62,000 nucleotides of DNA from contig NMRA01000022.1 of assembly GCA_002633005.1 (NCBI GenBank), positions 1,652,502 through 1,714,501 of the forward strand, given 5' to 3'. The position numbers were made by a program, and so were the translations under genes. Within the stretch, counting starts at the first letter, position 1. Every line of letters begins with the position of its first letter. The stretch is from Phoronis australis (taxonomy: Eukaryota; Phoronida; Phoronidae). The notes under the pieces are model-generated. The model saw only the letters and a program-made list of their open reading frames with translations, did not search any database and was not told the origin of the DNA. Positions 23,173 through 35,994 of this stretch are shown piece after piece.

Positions 23173-23592
23173 CTGTATTTATTTGAAACGGACTGTGAAG
23201 CAACTGAACACAAACAAATAAAGGAGAGAGAATTACATTTTTGTACCAGTGACGGTGTTTCTGCCCAGAACCGCTGTAAACAGTGGCAATTTAACAACTC
23301 GAATGTCATGCAAAATTACAATTGTCTGCCCGCCTCCGCCGGTGGCAAAAATGTCGACTACACGCAGTATCTGCTTCAGCGTCACCCACGTGCAACAAGT
23401 GCAATCATCAGCCTGGAAATGCTCGAGTACTCAACGTTTATTGGATTCATAGAAAGGTTTGGTTGTGGACCAGAGAATTTATACCTGTTGAGTTATTTTT
23501 TAAAAGTGTGCCGAATGATTTTTTCTTTGAAAACACATGATTTTGATACGAACATATGGAAAAATCAAAACGCGCACTGGTTTGCGCAATAA
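23173..23592 (+). CDS. Long open frame, unrecognised
   Basis: A frame open for 139 codons between stops at 23170 and 23590. It has no ATG until about 23308 and contains EATEHKQIKERELHFC, QNYNCLPASAGGKNVDYTQY and TSAIISLEMLEYSTFIGFIE. Residue composition is balanced and acidic/polar, unlike typical AT-rich chance frames. Two other frames are open over part of it. It could be an exon, a transposon relic, or chance. Confidence 0.2.
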   Translation: MYLFETDCEATEHKQIKERELHFCTSDGVSAQNRCKQWQFNNSNVMQNYNCLPASAGGKNVDYTQYLLQRHPRATSAIISLEMLEYSTFIGFIERFGCGPENLYLLSYFLKVCRMIFSLKTHDFDTNIWKNQNAHWFAQ

Positions 23593-24885
23593 ACATATAC
23601 TGCACCACGCATTATTCATTACGCACTAAGAGAAATAAGTTTTAAGAAAGATGAAATACAGGTTTACTATTTTCCTTTTCAGTGTCCCTAAATATCGCAA
23701 GCACGGTAAATGTCAGATTTTTCGCGATTTTTGAGGCTACCATTGAATTGACCAGAATTCACGTTAACACGAATAGTTCAAAATTGTCATAGGAGACCAA
23801 AGAATAAATGACCCTTAGAAGCCCATGGGCGTTTATTTGGTGTTACAAGTTCTGGTGTCAAGTGTCCAGATAGTGAAAATTTCCTATTAAAAGCCCACTC
23901 AGCATCAACTTTTAGTCACAAATTCAGTTTTTCATTATAAAAACAAACAAAGTGTAGGTGAACTATGCATTTATTGACATAAAATTTTAAGTAAAGAGTG
24001 TAAAGGTTTGCAAACCTCTTAATCTAGCCTACGTGTATTCTCTTCATGCTGGCACTCTCGTAGCCAAAACCACGACTTTCGGTTTACATGCCCCCCCTTT
24101 TTCACTGTTACACTAAACGCCTATAAATTTCGGTTTCAGAATACGCGCCCATGCAGTGGCGGATCTACGTTTTCAGCAAGGGGGGGGGTTAGGATTCCCG
24201 CCAAGGTCGAATCCTAGGCGCGTGGCGCCGAGCGGGGGGAGGTCGGGAGGGGAAACTTTTTTGTTTTTGTAGCCAAATAGTGAAATTTCCATGCATCCTG
24301 GTAAATTTCTGGCACTTAACATGTCTCTGGAGTTTTTCTTAAGATAATTAAAAACCCTTCTCGATTTCGTCACATGAACTTGGCACATAAGTTTCGTGAA
24401 ACCATATTGTGCACATCTGGGTATGAGTTACCCCACCAGCAAAAATTTTTGTTGGAACATCTGCTTACACACACCTTTTTTAGCATACGAAAAGTCGTAT
24501 ACGAAAAAGTGTGGTGTGTATACAGGGGTTTAGACAATTTCCAAATATTCAAGAGCATAATTAAGGAGCACCGACAGGGCGTAAAAACTTGAATATCAGA
24601 TGATCGCGTAACAGCAGCCTCAAGTTGTTTAAGAACGAAGACCTGTACTGTTAGTCCGATAATAAACATGTGTTCTGTCTCGTTGCGAGAAAAACTGGCG
24701 AACGATGGTGCTCTCAACTCATAGTCTATTATTAAAACCGACAATAAATAATTAGGTATCACTTTATTAAGCTCAATCACGTTGGCAACAATTGAAAAAC
24801 GTCAAATCTATCAGGAAACAAATTATCTGAAAACAGTTTCACGAAACCAAAACATCCTGTGCACAGTGGTGAAAAGATACACTGG

Positions 24886-25151
24886 ACTAGTTTGCAGAGG
24901 GACCAGATGTACACTGAGAGTACATAAAAAGCTGACCTGGTCCGTCACGAGACCAAGAGTACACCTGTGCTTATTATCCCTATAAAAATAGTCGATCTGT
25001 CGCGGGACCAAACAGTACTGGCTGAGATAAATAGTTTTACAAAGCACACTTTGGTAAAAAAATCACAAGACTAGTTCGCCGAGGGACCAGAAGTACACTG
25101 AAACTCAACATCTACACAAATCAAGCTGGCCTGGTCCGTCGCGAGACCTAA
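24886..25151. repeat. 184-bp tandem repeat running into the assembly gap
   Basis: ACTAGTTTGCAGAGGGACCA at 24886 recurs as ACTAGTTCGCCGAGGGACCA at 25070. Both are followed by a TACACTGA segment and then a GCTG.CCTGGTCCGTC.CGAGACC segment. A partial GTCGCGGGACCA lies between them. Confidence 0.65.
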
Positions 25152-25888
25152 NNNNNNNNNNNNNNNNNNNNNNNNNNNNNNNNNNNNNNNNNNNNNNNNN
25201 NNNNNNNNNNNNNNNNNNNNNNNNNNNNNNNNNNNNNNNNNNNNNNNNNNNNNNNNNNNNNNNNNNNNNNNNNNNNNNNNNNNNNNNNNNNNNNNNNNNN
25301 NNNNNNNNNNNNNNNNNNNNNNNNNNNNNNNNNNNNNNNNNNNNNNNNNNNNNNNNNNNNNNNNNNNNNNNNNNNNNNNNNNNNNNNNNNNNNNNNNNNN
25401 NNNNNNNNNNNNNNNNNNNNNNNNNNNNNNNNNNNNNNNNNNNNNNNNNNNNNNNNNNNNNNNNNNNNNNNNNNNNNNNNNNNNNNNNNNNNNNNNNNNN
25501 NNNNNNNNNNNNNNNNNNNNNNNNNNNNNNNNNNNNNNNNNNNNNNNNNNNNNNNNNNNNNNNNNNNNNNNNNNNNNNNNNNNNNNNNNNNNNNNNNNNN
25601 NNNNNNNNNNNNNNNNNNNNNNNNNNNNNNNNNNNNNNNNNNNNNNNNNNNNNNNNNNNNNNNNNNNNNNNNNNNNNNNNNNNNNNNNNNNNNNNNNNNN
25701 NNNNNNNNNNNNNNNNNNNNNNNNNNNNNNNNNNNNNNNNNNNNNNNNNNNNNNNNNNNNNNNNNNNNNNNNNNNNNNNNNNNNNNNNNNNNNNNNNNNN
25801 NNNNNNNNNNNNNNNNNNNNNNNNNNNNNNNNNNNNNNNNNNNNNNNNNNNNNNNNNNNNNNNNNNNNNNNNNNNNNNNNNNNNNNNN
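25152..25888. other. Assembly gap (737 unknown bases)
   Basis: A run of N. The left edge is within a tandem repeat, which probably caused the gap. Confidence 1.
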
Positions 25889-26429
25889 ATCAGGTATAGA
25901 ACTGCTCTTTCAGCGGTGAATCCATCTAAAATGCTTGGCTACTTCAGAAGTGTCGACGGAAGCGCGCGCACAATAAATCCCCCGGCCGCGCGTTTTGCCG
26001 ATGAGCCACAAAGACTCAGCAATTCACAACGCAAAAAACTATATTTTCAGAGTGAACCCCCCCCCCTCAATTTTTTCCAAGTTGGTTTACATGGGGTTTA
26101 CACACGCTGGGGGTGCCGTTTTTGTTTTGCTGGAAACGCTTTTGTTTTTTTTTTAATTTTTGGGTCCTGGCCCGAGGGGGGCGTTTAAACCCCCTGAACC
26201 CCCCGGGGCCACGGCCCTACCTAAAATTCTACCAGATACCATTTGGGAGCTCGAATGCGAATTTGTGACTGGCACATGCGTGCAAACAAGGGGGCTCGGG
26301 GTGAATAAACAATGCATAGGCCCTGAACAAACCCCCGTTTACCGTTTTTTTTAGTCAACAGGTCCGCAAACCCAAAATTCGAGATCCCTGCATCCCCAAA
26401 ATTTAGGCTGGGTGCGCCAATTTGCCGAC

Positions 26430-26687
26430 ATTCTGGTAGGCAACATAGAAACGTACACTCGCTCCAGCTCAGTGCCGGAGCGGCTCATGCCAACATAATG
26501 ACGCCAATGCCACGGAGGTTGGGTTGTTAGTTTACTCTCTAGCCACGTTGTGTCGCAGCATTCTGTTATTGTTGGAAGTGAGGCTCGTCGTCCGTTTTGC
26601 AGGAATGTCGAATCATACCGTGACTAATTTCTTTGTTTTCTATGATCTTCTGTGAATGTGAACAGCCTTTATGTTCTAAATGTATGG
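26430..26687 (+). promoter_or_regulatory. Candidate promoter / non-coding 5' exon
   Basis: A locally GC- and CpG-richer stretch ends in a good donor (TATGG|GTGAGT at 26688). Only short frames start in it (for example the frame MSNHTVTNFFVF, soon stopped). TMEM198 needs an upstream non-coding exon, and this is the most promoter-like place before it, 12.7 kb upstream. The link to TMEM198 is a guess. Confidence 0.2.
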
Positions 26688-26986
26688 GTGAGTGTCCATT
26701 TCTTATCAATGCTTGGTGTCACACTTAACTTTCTGTACTGTTGTAAAAACAACCGGCGGTTTTCTGAATGTTCTTAGTCTCTGACTTTGAGGAACTGGTG
26801 TCTGATTAGACAGCGTCTGACAAGTGCCAGTGACCAACGTCTCGAGTTTCCTCGGTAGGACTTCATACGCCGGAAGCTTTTCATTGAATGATGCCTCATA
26901 CTGATAAAAAAGTCACGTTGTTATAAGTACCTTTTTCTCATATAGGAACACCTTGGGCTTAGGAGGTGTAAGTGCCATGAGACAAT

Positions 26987-27014
26987 CACTAAATAACGGG
27001 CCCATTATTTAGTG
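26987..27014. repeat. 28-bp near-perfect palindrome
   Basis: CACTAAATAA and TTATTTAGTG arms flank a GGGCCC centre. Only one base pair is mismatched across the whole palindrome. Confidence 0.6.
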
Positions 27015-27189
27015 GATGAAACTGTTTCTCTAAATCAGGGACCGCTATATCCGACCAGTGCCTTTCCTTACTTACAATTAGAATAAATAAAATGGCCCAG
27101 CTTTGATTTCTTGTCGGGGATTGATTAGACTTGTCAGTTGCTTTTGAGTACTAGTGCTTAGCTAGCGACTAGTACTAGTAGACTCCGGT

Positions 27190-27975
27190 GACCTAAAGTC
27201 GTGAATATAAGCATAAAAAGCAGCTAATTGTACTACTACCCAATGTCTGTTAGCAACTGCTCATGTGATGTCATGGACATGCCTTCATAAATATACATGT
27301 TTTTCCAGTCTTAACTCGTGTTTGTCTCCGTAAGCAGAGTTTTGAAACGGTTGCTCATATCGCCAGCCATTTTGAATAAGGCCCTAAAGTCGTGACCGTT
27401 TCGTTTAGACGGAAATGCACGTAGTAAGGCCACACAAATCTACTAAAGTGCTTACAGTTGCTCTAGACAACTTAAAAACGCATTGCATTGTTTATTAATT
27501 CAGTTTCAATTGAAATAAACTATTAGGTGTTCTGCATCCAATTCCTATGTGCACAGACGTTTTCAATGAGGATGTTTACGTAAAACGTTAAGAACCCAGC
27601 TTCAATTATCTCTCTGTATTTTATTGCTTTGGCTTTAAAAACTTTATCGACCCTGGGACATTTTGATACATTGTTCAAGCTACCCCTGGAGCACGTGTTT
27701 GAGCAAATCTGAACAATGTATATTTTCGAAAATATATTCTGAAAATGTACAAAAAAGTGGATTAGTGAAATATGCTGTTTTTAAGATACATTTGAAATAA
27801 GAAGCCACTCATTCACTGTTTATTATCATGTTGTTAATATCAACATGTCCGGGTATTTGGTTGACGTTCGTAAGCAGACGAACGCTGGAAACTAAAACGC
27901 TACATGTCGCGGGACCACGTAGAAGAGGAAATACAATCGTTCACGACTTTAGGGCACTCACGACTTTAGGACCTC
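27190..27975. repeat. Inverted set of CCTAAAGTCGTGA words
   Basis: CCTAAAGTCGTGA occurs forward at about 27191 and 27383 and inverted (TCACGACTTTAGG) at about 27941 and 27958. This looks like nested termini of an old inverted-repeat element. Confidence 0.4.
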
Positions 27976-27987
27976 TGACGGTACCAG

Positions 27988-28180
27988 TAGCTTTGGTTGG
28001 TGCAAAGCTGTATAAAAACTACAAATATACAGTTCTGCACTAACATGGATAAAAAAATTGCCAAATGAAATCCAACCCAAAATCAATGTCATTTTACACT
28101 CTTCATTCAGTAAACTAAACTAAATCAGATACCAGTGCTAAAAAATGCTGTTCTACCGTTATTTTGCTGCTTAAGTTGTG
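27988..28180 (+). repeat. Dispersed family, 5' part copy
   Basis: It shares TAGC.TTGG, GTGCAAAGCTGTATA, AATATACA..T.TGCAC, and further along TGTTCTACCGTTATTTTGCT with 35995-36200. Confidence 0.5.
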
Positions 28181-28641
28181 AAGCGAGCTCATGTGACCCT
28201 CCTTGAAATGCTGATACCTCACAAACGCCTTGTTTTGGGACATGGAACGATTCCCAAAGGCTTTTTGGAGGTGTCGATATGTTGCTGCTGCAGATGTGCT
28301 GATGTTGAAGGAAAATCTCTTCGCCCAAAAGACCAGACTGACTATCTAAGCTACATGGCCGGGAACGCTAAAGAAGAAGAAGAAGGAAAATCTGAGGCAC
28401 ATTCTTTGTGCCTGTTAATCAACCATTGCAAAATTGCCAATTACGTCAAAGCTACCTGACTTAGAATCCAAGAAGCTCAGCAGTGCACGTGCTCCACAGC
28501 TGCTTGAGTTGCCACTTGTGCACAAATTCGTGAAGGGCAGCATTTGAAACTGACCGTGAATTGCTCAATTGCGTTTGCTATCACATAAGAATGTTTTAAT
28601 AGTTCCTGTTTTTACTTATTAACACATTTCTGCATTTCAAG

Positions 28642-28821
28642 GATATGATTTTTGATATCCCTTTGTCAAGGACCATGGTTGTGTCAGTTTTTGGGAACCA
28701 TCGTGTGTTGTTTGAGGAGACCAGGTCAGGCCCAGTCTCGCCATATTTCTCTATTGAACTTGATGACTCGGAACTTGGCTGCTCTGCTGTTGGAATTTCT
28801 TTCTACCAGTTTCAGAGCTAG
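28642..28821 (+). CDS. Candidate last exon, unrecognised
   Basis: After an acceptor-like TTCTGCATTTCAAG, 59 codons run to TAG: DMIFDIPLSRTMVVSVFGNH, then LFEETRSGPVSPYFSIELDD and AVGISFYQFQS. It reads as a compact beta-rich segment. No upstream partner exon was established. Confidence 0.18.
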   Translation, partial: DMIFDIPLSRTMVVSVFGNHRVLFEETRSGPVSPYFSIELDDSELGCSAVGISFYQFQS

Positions 28822-31800
28822 GCTTGTTCACACATGCAATAGTCTGTGAAACAATTTGCAGTAGAATGGACTGAAGCAGTAGAACCTGATTGTATTCAGA
28901 GTAACAATTGGTCAAATTGACTTATTGAGAGGTCAAACTTTATCTTAAGGTGATTGGCAGGTGCTCAACATGGTTCCTAAAAAGTACCATTTTCGTTTGG
29001 TTACCACCCAGGGTGCTTATATGGGGAACTAAAAAATCAAGGTGGGTGTTATGCTGGGTATGGGCACTTAAAATAAAATTTTTGAGAAGCGAGTGTTAAC
29101 AAGTTCTTGAATCATGGTCGATCGTGAACTATGGTACACTGACATCGAATTTCACATGCAAGAGTCTAATAACTTATCGATGGATTGCAGATAATGCAGT
29201 AAGGAGCTTAGTGTCTACATTGGAGTGATCACCTGTAGTTGTTTAGTGGCATGACCCAGCTTTTTAGACAATCTACTGATGCAAACATTAATCTCACATG
29301 ATCTTGTCACATGCTACTTATGCGAATGCTTTCACAGTTTTTGCACAGGAGTACAACACTATTAGAATGTGCATTCTTGAGTCAAAAGTACCATAAGATT
29401 TCACATCTCCTTTAGTAAAGAGTAGTATAGTGCGAGTATTTTCTGACCCGATTAAGGCAACGTTCTGCTAAGACTGGCTGATTGTTAAGTTAAAGGCTTG
29501 CGAATTTTGTACCTTTTGAGCTGAAATTCAGATCAAATGGTTATTCTCAAAGACCCGGGCACCTTTTAAGAAAGCCTGGGATGTATGGACTGGGTGGTAA
29601 GCTGAGCATAGGCACTAAAATTGAAAATTTGGGAATCTGAGAAGTGGCCGATAAGTTGAGCATGGTCGTTAACCTAGTGTAGCGTATTAGGGTATGCTTG
29701 TAGCCATTGTGGGTACTTGTGTGGTCGTTAATGTTTAGGTTTGATTCCTTGCTTGAATATTAAGTTTGTTCTGCCTTTATCATTAGCTGTCTCTGGAGTT
29801 AATATAGACCACTATGCAATTGCCTTTATAGTCAATTATTAGATGCAAGTGAGCTGTGAAGAGACTGTGTGTGACGTCAGGTTGTGTGATTGCCAGCAAA
29901 TGTTTTCTTTTGTATTATAATGAGTAGTGATACTAACATCAAGAAATTGACAAACTGGGCAGGTAAACCTGTGGAAGCCCGATACATCATTCTTCGCTTT
30001 TCTATCTTAACTCAGAACTTTAAACATCCATCGTACAATGTTTTTTACCTCCTTAAAAGAAGAAAGTTCACTCTGGGACATTGCTATAATTTGACTGCTG
30101 GCATTCTTAAAGTTACTTAATTTCACCTGCACTCTGCTGTAGCCATACACATTTTTTTTATCCCATACACTCTCACTTAGACCCATTTGGTGGTGTCACG
30201 TGAAGGGTTTGCAGACTACTAAGTTCCGTCCAACATTAGAGCCGTGGGTGTAGACACACGGTGTGCATTTTGTAGAGATGAGAAACTCACGAAAACACAA
30301 GGCCTCGCAAGATATCGCTGTGTATTGCAAGCAGAGCACTTCACAATAGTTCCTTAGCAAGATATTTGCCGAACTACGGAACTTGACCCTCATTTAAAAC
30401 TTTCACACCAATTTTGGACCAAAATAACTGACAAAACTGACCTGTTCTATTTTTCAAGGGCTTCTAACACAAGTTTTTGAAATATTGTCAAGTGTTACAG
30501 AACTAAACATATTTTTATGAAAAAAAGGGAAAATGAAAACTCTCTGTTCAAAGTATGTTGTCCTAAATTGGTGAGATTTTACGGAATCTACTCCTTAACA
30601 GATATATATGGGATAGTACCCTGTTGAAATGTGATTGTGGACTGATTGCAAAGTACATGACAAATGTGAAACAGGTGCTTGCCTGAGTCACGCATTGCGT
30701 ATTTGGCAGGACAACCAGCCTTTCTCCTTTCTGAAAAAATACAGTACATCTGAGTGAGTCAGCTGTAAGACCAAATTTAAGGGTTCAGGTAGTTGCAGTG
30801 AGAATGGTCTATCATTGATTGGCATTGCCTTCTGACAAGGTAAACGAGTGAAACAGCTGCTAACTGATGTATTCTGATAAGACAATCTGTTTTCACAAAA
30901 AAGTTTGTAATGTTTAAAATATTAACAGACTGTTTGATGGGGCATGGTATTTTTTCCCCTCCGGTGACTCTGTTGATAGCTAGGATAGGGACTCTAATGT
31001 TGATGTCTGGGCTTTATTCAGGTTACAAGAGGGGGTAATCAGGAATCGAAGAACAGGCGTTTTAAACGTAATGTTTCGCTCTATTTCTAAAAGCATCAGA
31101 TGGTTTTAGCACACAACTTAGTCACATGACAACAAAGTTAAAACTGAATAGGACCACTGATTATATATATACGGTAGTTAAATAATAGTTATGACCATGA
31201 TATTTTACAATTTGTGACGGGTAGGAAATCATTCTGATCTAAAATTTGTTCTGACTGCGAACTAGTCTGGAATAACTCTAATGCAAAAGCAGCTAAAATT
31301 AAACTCTGAACTCAAAGCAAATTTTGCTTATAAATTTGAAGACAAACCAATGACGGGGCTGTTAGCTCAGGTATTTTGTTCAATGGGCCAAACCATGAGG
31401 CATGTGCACGTCTGATGCACCGCAAATGACATCAGACCAGCTGCTCTGTTTTTTTCAATGTTGAAAGCTTTTTGCATATTTAAAAATCTAACTTAAAATA
31501 GATATTACAGGCATTTCGGTTCTGCTTGTTTCAAAGTCTACTACGGTAATTATAAAATTAACAAAACCGTGGTCAGTGTGCTCTAAACCATGTGAACTGA
31601 TACAAAAAATCCAAATCTGTCCGAATGGTGATAGCATCACTTCAAGGATATTATTAATTCTGTCAACCATTTTTGCAGACTTTGTTAGGTTAACCTGATA
31701 ACATGTATGTTCCCAGGGTTCACCTGACAAGGGCAGTATCCCTAGAACCGTCACAATCAGTCATAGTACTGCAGTCATGGTGCTGCTGTTACGAACAGCT

Positions 31801-32942
31801 GGCTTAACCCCATTGTCTGCCAGGGTTCACAACACATTGATGTCGGCAGATAGACGGAAATAATCCTGCTTATTTGCATGCTTTCATGAATATGCCGAGA
31901 TTCTGAGTGTCACCAAATTTCAATGGATTAATAATGGGAAAAATTATTCATGACATACCTGTTTTTTTTTGATTCATTCAAATTTGCGATCGTTATCAGT
32001 ATCATAAAATCACTGATGCTGGCGAATGCGTTGCTTATTAGTTAGTAGTAAAAATGATCTAGTGACATGCCCAGTAATTGAAAATAATGTTTTGATTTCG
32101 TGAATTAACAGAAAGTATGACCACCACATGAGAACACGACTCACAATTTGCACCTTGTTTGAATTTTTGTACAGTGTGGTCCCTGTTAAAACATGGTATT
32201 TTTGTGGTTGATTATTTCAGCTTCTAAAACACTTGTACCTGCACGGCACATGTAATCCAAAGTCAGCACTGTGCCTTAGCTTACACAGGAAATAGCTTGC
32301 AACTTCCTGTCCAGTTGGTGACCCAAATTGGCATTTCGTTCAAACGCCCACCCAGACAGAAAAATTTTTGTCATCAAACTCTCATGGCTGACTTTGAAGC
32401 CAGTTCTTTGAATGATTCGTTGTTATTTTTTTAGGTTTGTTTACAACCATTTGAAAACTAGAGTTAAATATCAATTCTGAACTCATAGCACTATACTTTA
32501 ATTTGACTTTTTGTCACGGAAAAAAACTGTGAACACTGGCGATGGACAAGAGGGAAGGGCACCACATTTTTCAGAAAGGCTGTGGCAGATTTCACTTGAA
32601 TTAATTAAATAAACATAGACATATAGCAAATTGATAATCGTAAGAAAACACTAGAAGAATATTTCATAAGATGCTAACTGTATGTATGCTGGTGTTTTAG
32701 GTAGAGTTGTTCCAGGTGTGGAAGTGTTCCCGTCAGCTTAAAACCTAGAAGTATCTGACATCAAATCTACAGACTTCTAGAAAGAATACTTATACCTAGC
32801 TGAATTTTTTTAGGTTTTTTAGATATTTCGCTGAATGCGCAGACTTGCGGATAAGGTCCTAAAATACCTTAATTAATAATCCTGTGTACTATTTTAAAAC
32901 GTATGACCAACAGTGTTCCCATGTCACCACATATTACGATCT
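28822..32942. other. No gene recognised
   Basis: Only short frames. No splice-consistent coding series or strong repeat was seen. Confidence 0.4.
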
Positions 32943-33193
32943 AGGGGCCGCTCCAAGAAAACAGACTTAGCTAAGATAAATCTTAAACATACCGGTAAGT
33001 CAATTTTAAGATAAAACTTAAGTTTGTCTGAGGGCTGTTCTAAGAAAGTGATTTTAAGTTTAACTTAAGTTTTTGGCTTAATTTTTGTCTTAAGTTTGAC
33101 ATAACTTACCAGATGTGAATGTTTCAAAGTTTGAGTTAAGTCTTAGACTTAAATCAGAAAAGAACTTCAGTTGGTTTCTTGGAACGGGCCCCT
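32943..33193. mobile_element. 251-bp MITE with AGGGGCC..TCCAAGAAA ends
   Basis: The left end AGGGGCCGCTCCAAGAAA is matched by the inverted right end AGGGGCCCGTTCCAAGAAA. The interior is built from repeated CTTAAGTTT/AAACTTAAG words and contains a partial internal copy of the terminus (AGGGCTGTTCTAAGAAA near 33024). No target duplication was identified. Confidence 0.65.
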
Positions 33194-33766
33194 GGCATGC
33201 ATAGATTTCAAAAACCAGTGTCTCAATTGCTCGTCCATTGTTGATTTTTGAAGACATCAGTACCTACAGCCACAGGTCAATCGTAACAATATGCATAGGT
33301 GAAAAATTCTTAAAAATCCTCACTTGTCACAAACTTATGCCGAGTAGATACTCCGCCATATAAGATTTGCTGCTGAGTCAGAAGTGAGATTCATTAAGGA
33401 ATGATGGAATAACAAGGCCAAATATTCACTGTCCTAGGTGTTTTCCTGGGAATAACTGACTCCGGTAAACAGTATAAACATAATAACGAACAACAGTATC
33501 AAAAGTAATTAAGTAAAATTGCTAAATAGTTAGAATATTCAGACAATTGAGAAAATATTGAAAACAAGATAAGGCAAAACTAAGTTAGTGGTGGTCTCTG
33601 GCGACTGTTTGGGGGGGGGGTGACGACCAGTAATGAACGATGGAATGCCAAGTGATGGCTAAATAACTCCAGAAAGAAACCTCGACATGGTTCCAAATGG
33701 TATAATATATAAGTATTAATGAAAGTTAAAAGTAAAAGCAAGAATCCCATTGAGCCTGAACTATTC

Positions 33767-33877
33767 GTATGAACTCCTACCCAGTGGAGCCCAACAGCCT
33801 GGCGTATGAACTGCTACCTGGTGGAGCCTGACCGCCTGGCATATAAACTCCTACCCGGTGGAGCCCGACCGCCTGGC
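33767..33877. repeat. 37-bp tandem repeat, three copies
   Basis: Three consecutive 37-base units read (G/A)TAT(G/A)AACT.CTACC, then GGTGGAGCC and GACCGCCTGGC-like ends, at 33767, 33804 and 33841. Confidence 0.8.
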
Positions 33878-35994
33878 CTGTGCGGAAATCTGCTCTGCGG
33901 CACAGGATGAAACATTAATTAGCTTCGCTCGCCTGGAGTGTGACAAAGAGATTAAAAAATACTGCATCATTCTCCCTAACACTACAATATTTCCCATCGC
34001 CGATATTCAACTCATAGACTACAGTTGACTACACTCCCCCCCCCCCGTTTGTGTTTTCAATTGTGGAATTTTTATTTTTAGACAATGGAGGTATTGATTG
34101 CATGTTTTGAAATATGTTTTGTCTAATAATTGAAAATTAAAGTCAACGCAGTGAGTGATTATTTTCCCGGCGAAGTCATACATGGCAACTGCCGTCCGGG
34201 AAACTCTGCCGGTTGTCATGTCCGGGCAATAAAAATCAAGCAATGGTGCTGTTATTGCAATTCAGGTGAGAAGTGCAGTTTTGAGACAAAACATATTTCT
34301 GCTGAAACACCACCGTATATGGATATTTATTTTTTATGCTTTACATTTTTAGTGGCTAGTAAAGCCGGTGCCGACTTGGCTGCGGAGTTACATGGAAATG
34401 CGCTCACACGTCCAAGTAGTCAAACAGCAATTGTTAGCACTTTGCAAGTTTAATTATACAGGGATAAAGAAAATACATTTGCCAGTCTAGAAAGGTTTTT
34501 CCTCTAATTTATTACCAGATTGGGCACTGTTGCTGAAATACATGACGTACCCTTGCGATGAGTCGGGGCTGACTTTAGTAGTGTTGTCAGCGGGAGATGT
34601 GACATATTTACAAACTTATGACTGCATTAAATACCACTGGTCACATGCAAAGAATAGATAAAATTGGACAATAAATTATCAAATTTGTGTAAATAGAACC
34701 AAAACGAGAATCAAAACAACCAAACAAAATAACAACGCTTTTACGCTCATGCTGGTATCTACATGTTTTCAAGGACAACATGACCGTCATTCAGGAATCG
34801 TTCCTTAAATGACACACAAGGAACTGGGGTCACAGAAATAGATGGGAATAGTCGATGATTTTTTGATCTTGGCTGAAGGTACAAACTTGTGCTTAAAAGG
34901 GCTTTTAGTTTGATGATAGAACGAACGTAAACGTTATGTTGTACATGTTACATAAAACTTAATGTGGTATATATTTTCAAGTTTTTGAACTAGATTACCC
35001 TTTGAGATAAGGACTCTAAGTCCAATTTGCTTTTCTTCATTATTGACGAAAATCCACTACACAGGATGCATGTGGTAATGCGATTGACTGGTTGACCCTA
35101 CATTTAGCACCTGAAAGTTTATCTCTAGCCACCATAACCCTCTATTGAAACCTACACTGCATTTGTGGTGTGACCAGGAAGCTCCTGTTGCTGTGATGAG
35201 GTAATAATGTCCTGTTTGTCCTGTAGACAGGGGATGTTAGGATGTTTGCCAAGGGTGATTACATGGATGGTTGTATTAACAAATTGTTGTCCATGTCTTT
35301 TCATGCCAACGTGTTTAGTTGAGTCGCTGGTAGTTTGTAAAACTTGAAAATAGCATTATCTTAAATGTGTTTTTGAGAAATTTTACGAAATTGGAACTTT
35401 TTCTATTTTTAGGTTAATTTCTGGTTTCATTGGTCAAGAATTTCCATGAGAATTCAACAGAGTAGCTTTCAATTAAACTTCCTTGCTGTCCCATATCTGA
35501 AAACCATTGTTGTGGCTCATGTTTTGGGTGTGGAACCCTTTGGTACCCCAGAGTCAAGTCTTTGCATAGAACTCAATTTGTTTACCAGGATTGTAATGTG
35601 ATGGAAACTTTCTGGTCTGCTGTAATTCAATGATTGTTTCCAAAAAAAACATAATTTTCTTATCCTCTCGTTGATGGATGTTTTTTTTGGCAAACTACAC
35701 GAGTCAGATATAATTAATTTAGTCACTTGTTTGTGAAAGTATCACATTCACCGCCAAAGGCGTAGAAAGATACTGAGCTTCAATTGAACTTTTTAGGAAG
35801 TAAGTGTCACAATCCTTTCAAATCGAAAAAAGTATTTATGTCAGAAACCATGAATTTGGGAATTCAGTAGATGGTCCTATTTGTCTCTTCTGTTGCTTTA
35901 AAAATTAGCTTATATCACGTTTGTTATCAAGTCTTGAAATGTGCATGTATTATCAATGGTAAAAAATTGAAAAGTTCTGAATCATCTTTTAATA

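Noticed and set aside
34130-34453. 107-codon plus ORF
   Set aside because: Composition is typical of AT-rich chance frames and no domain or consistent splice sites were seen.
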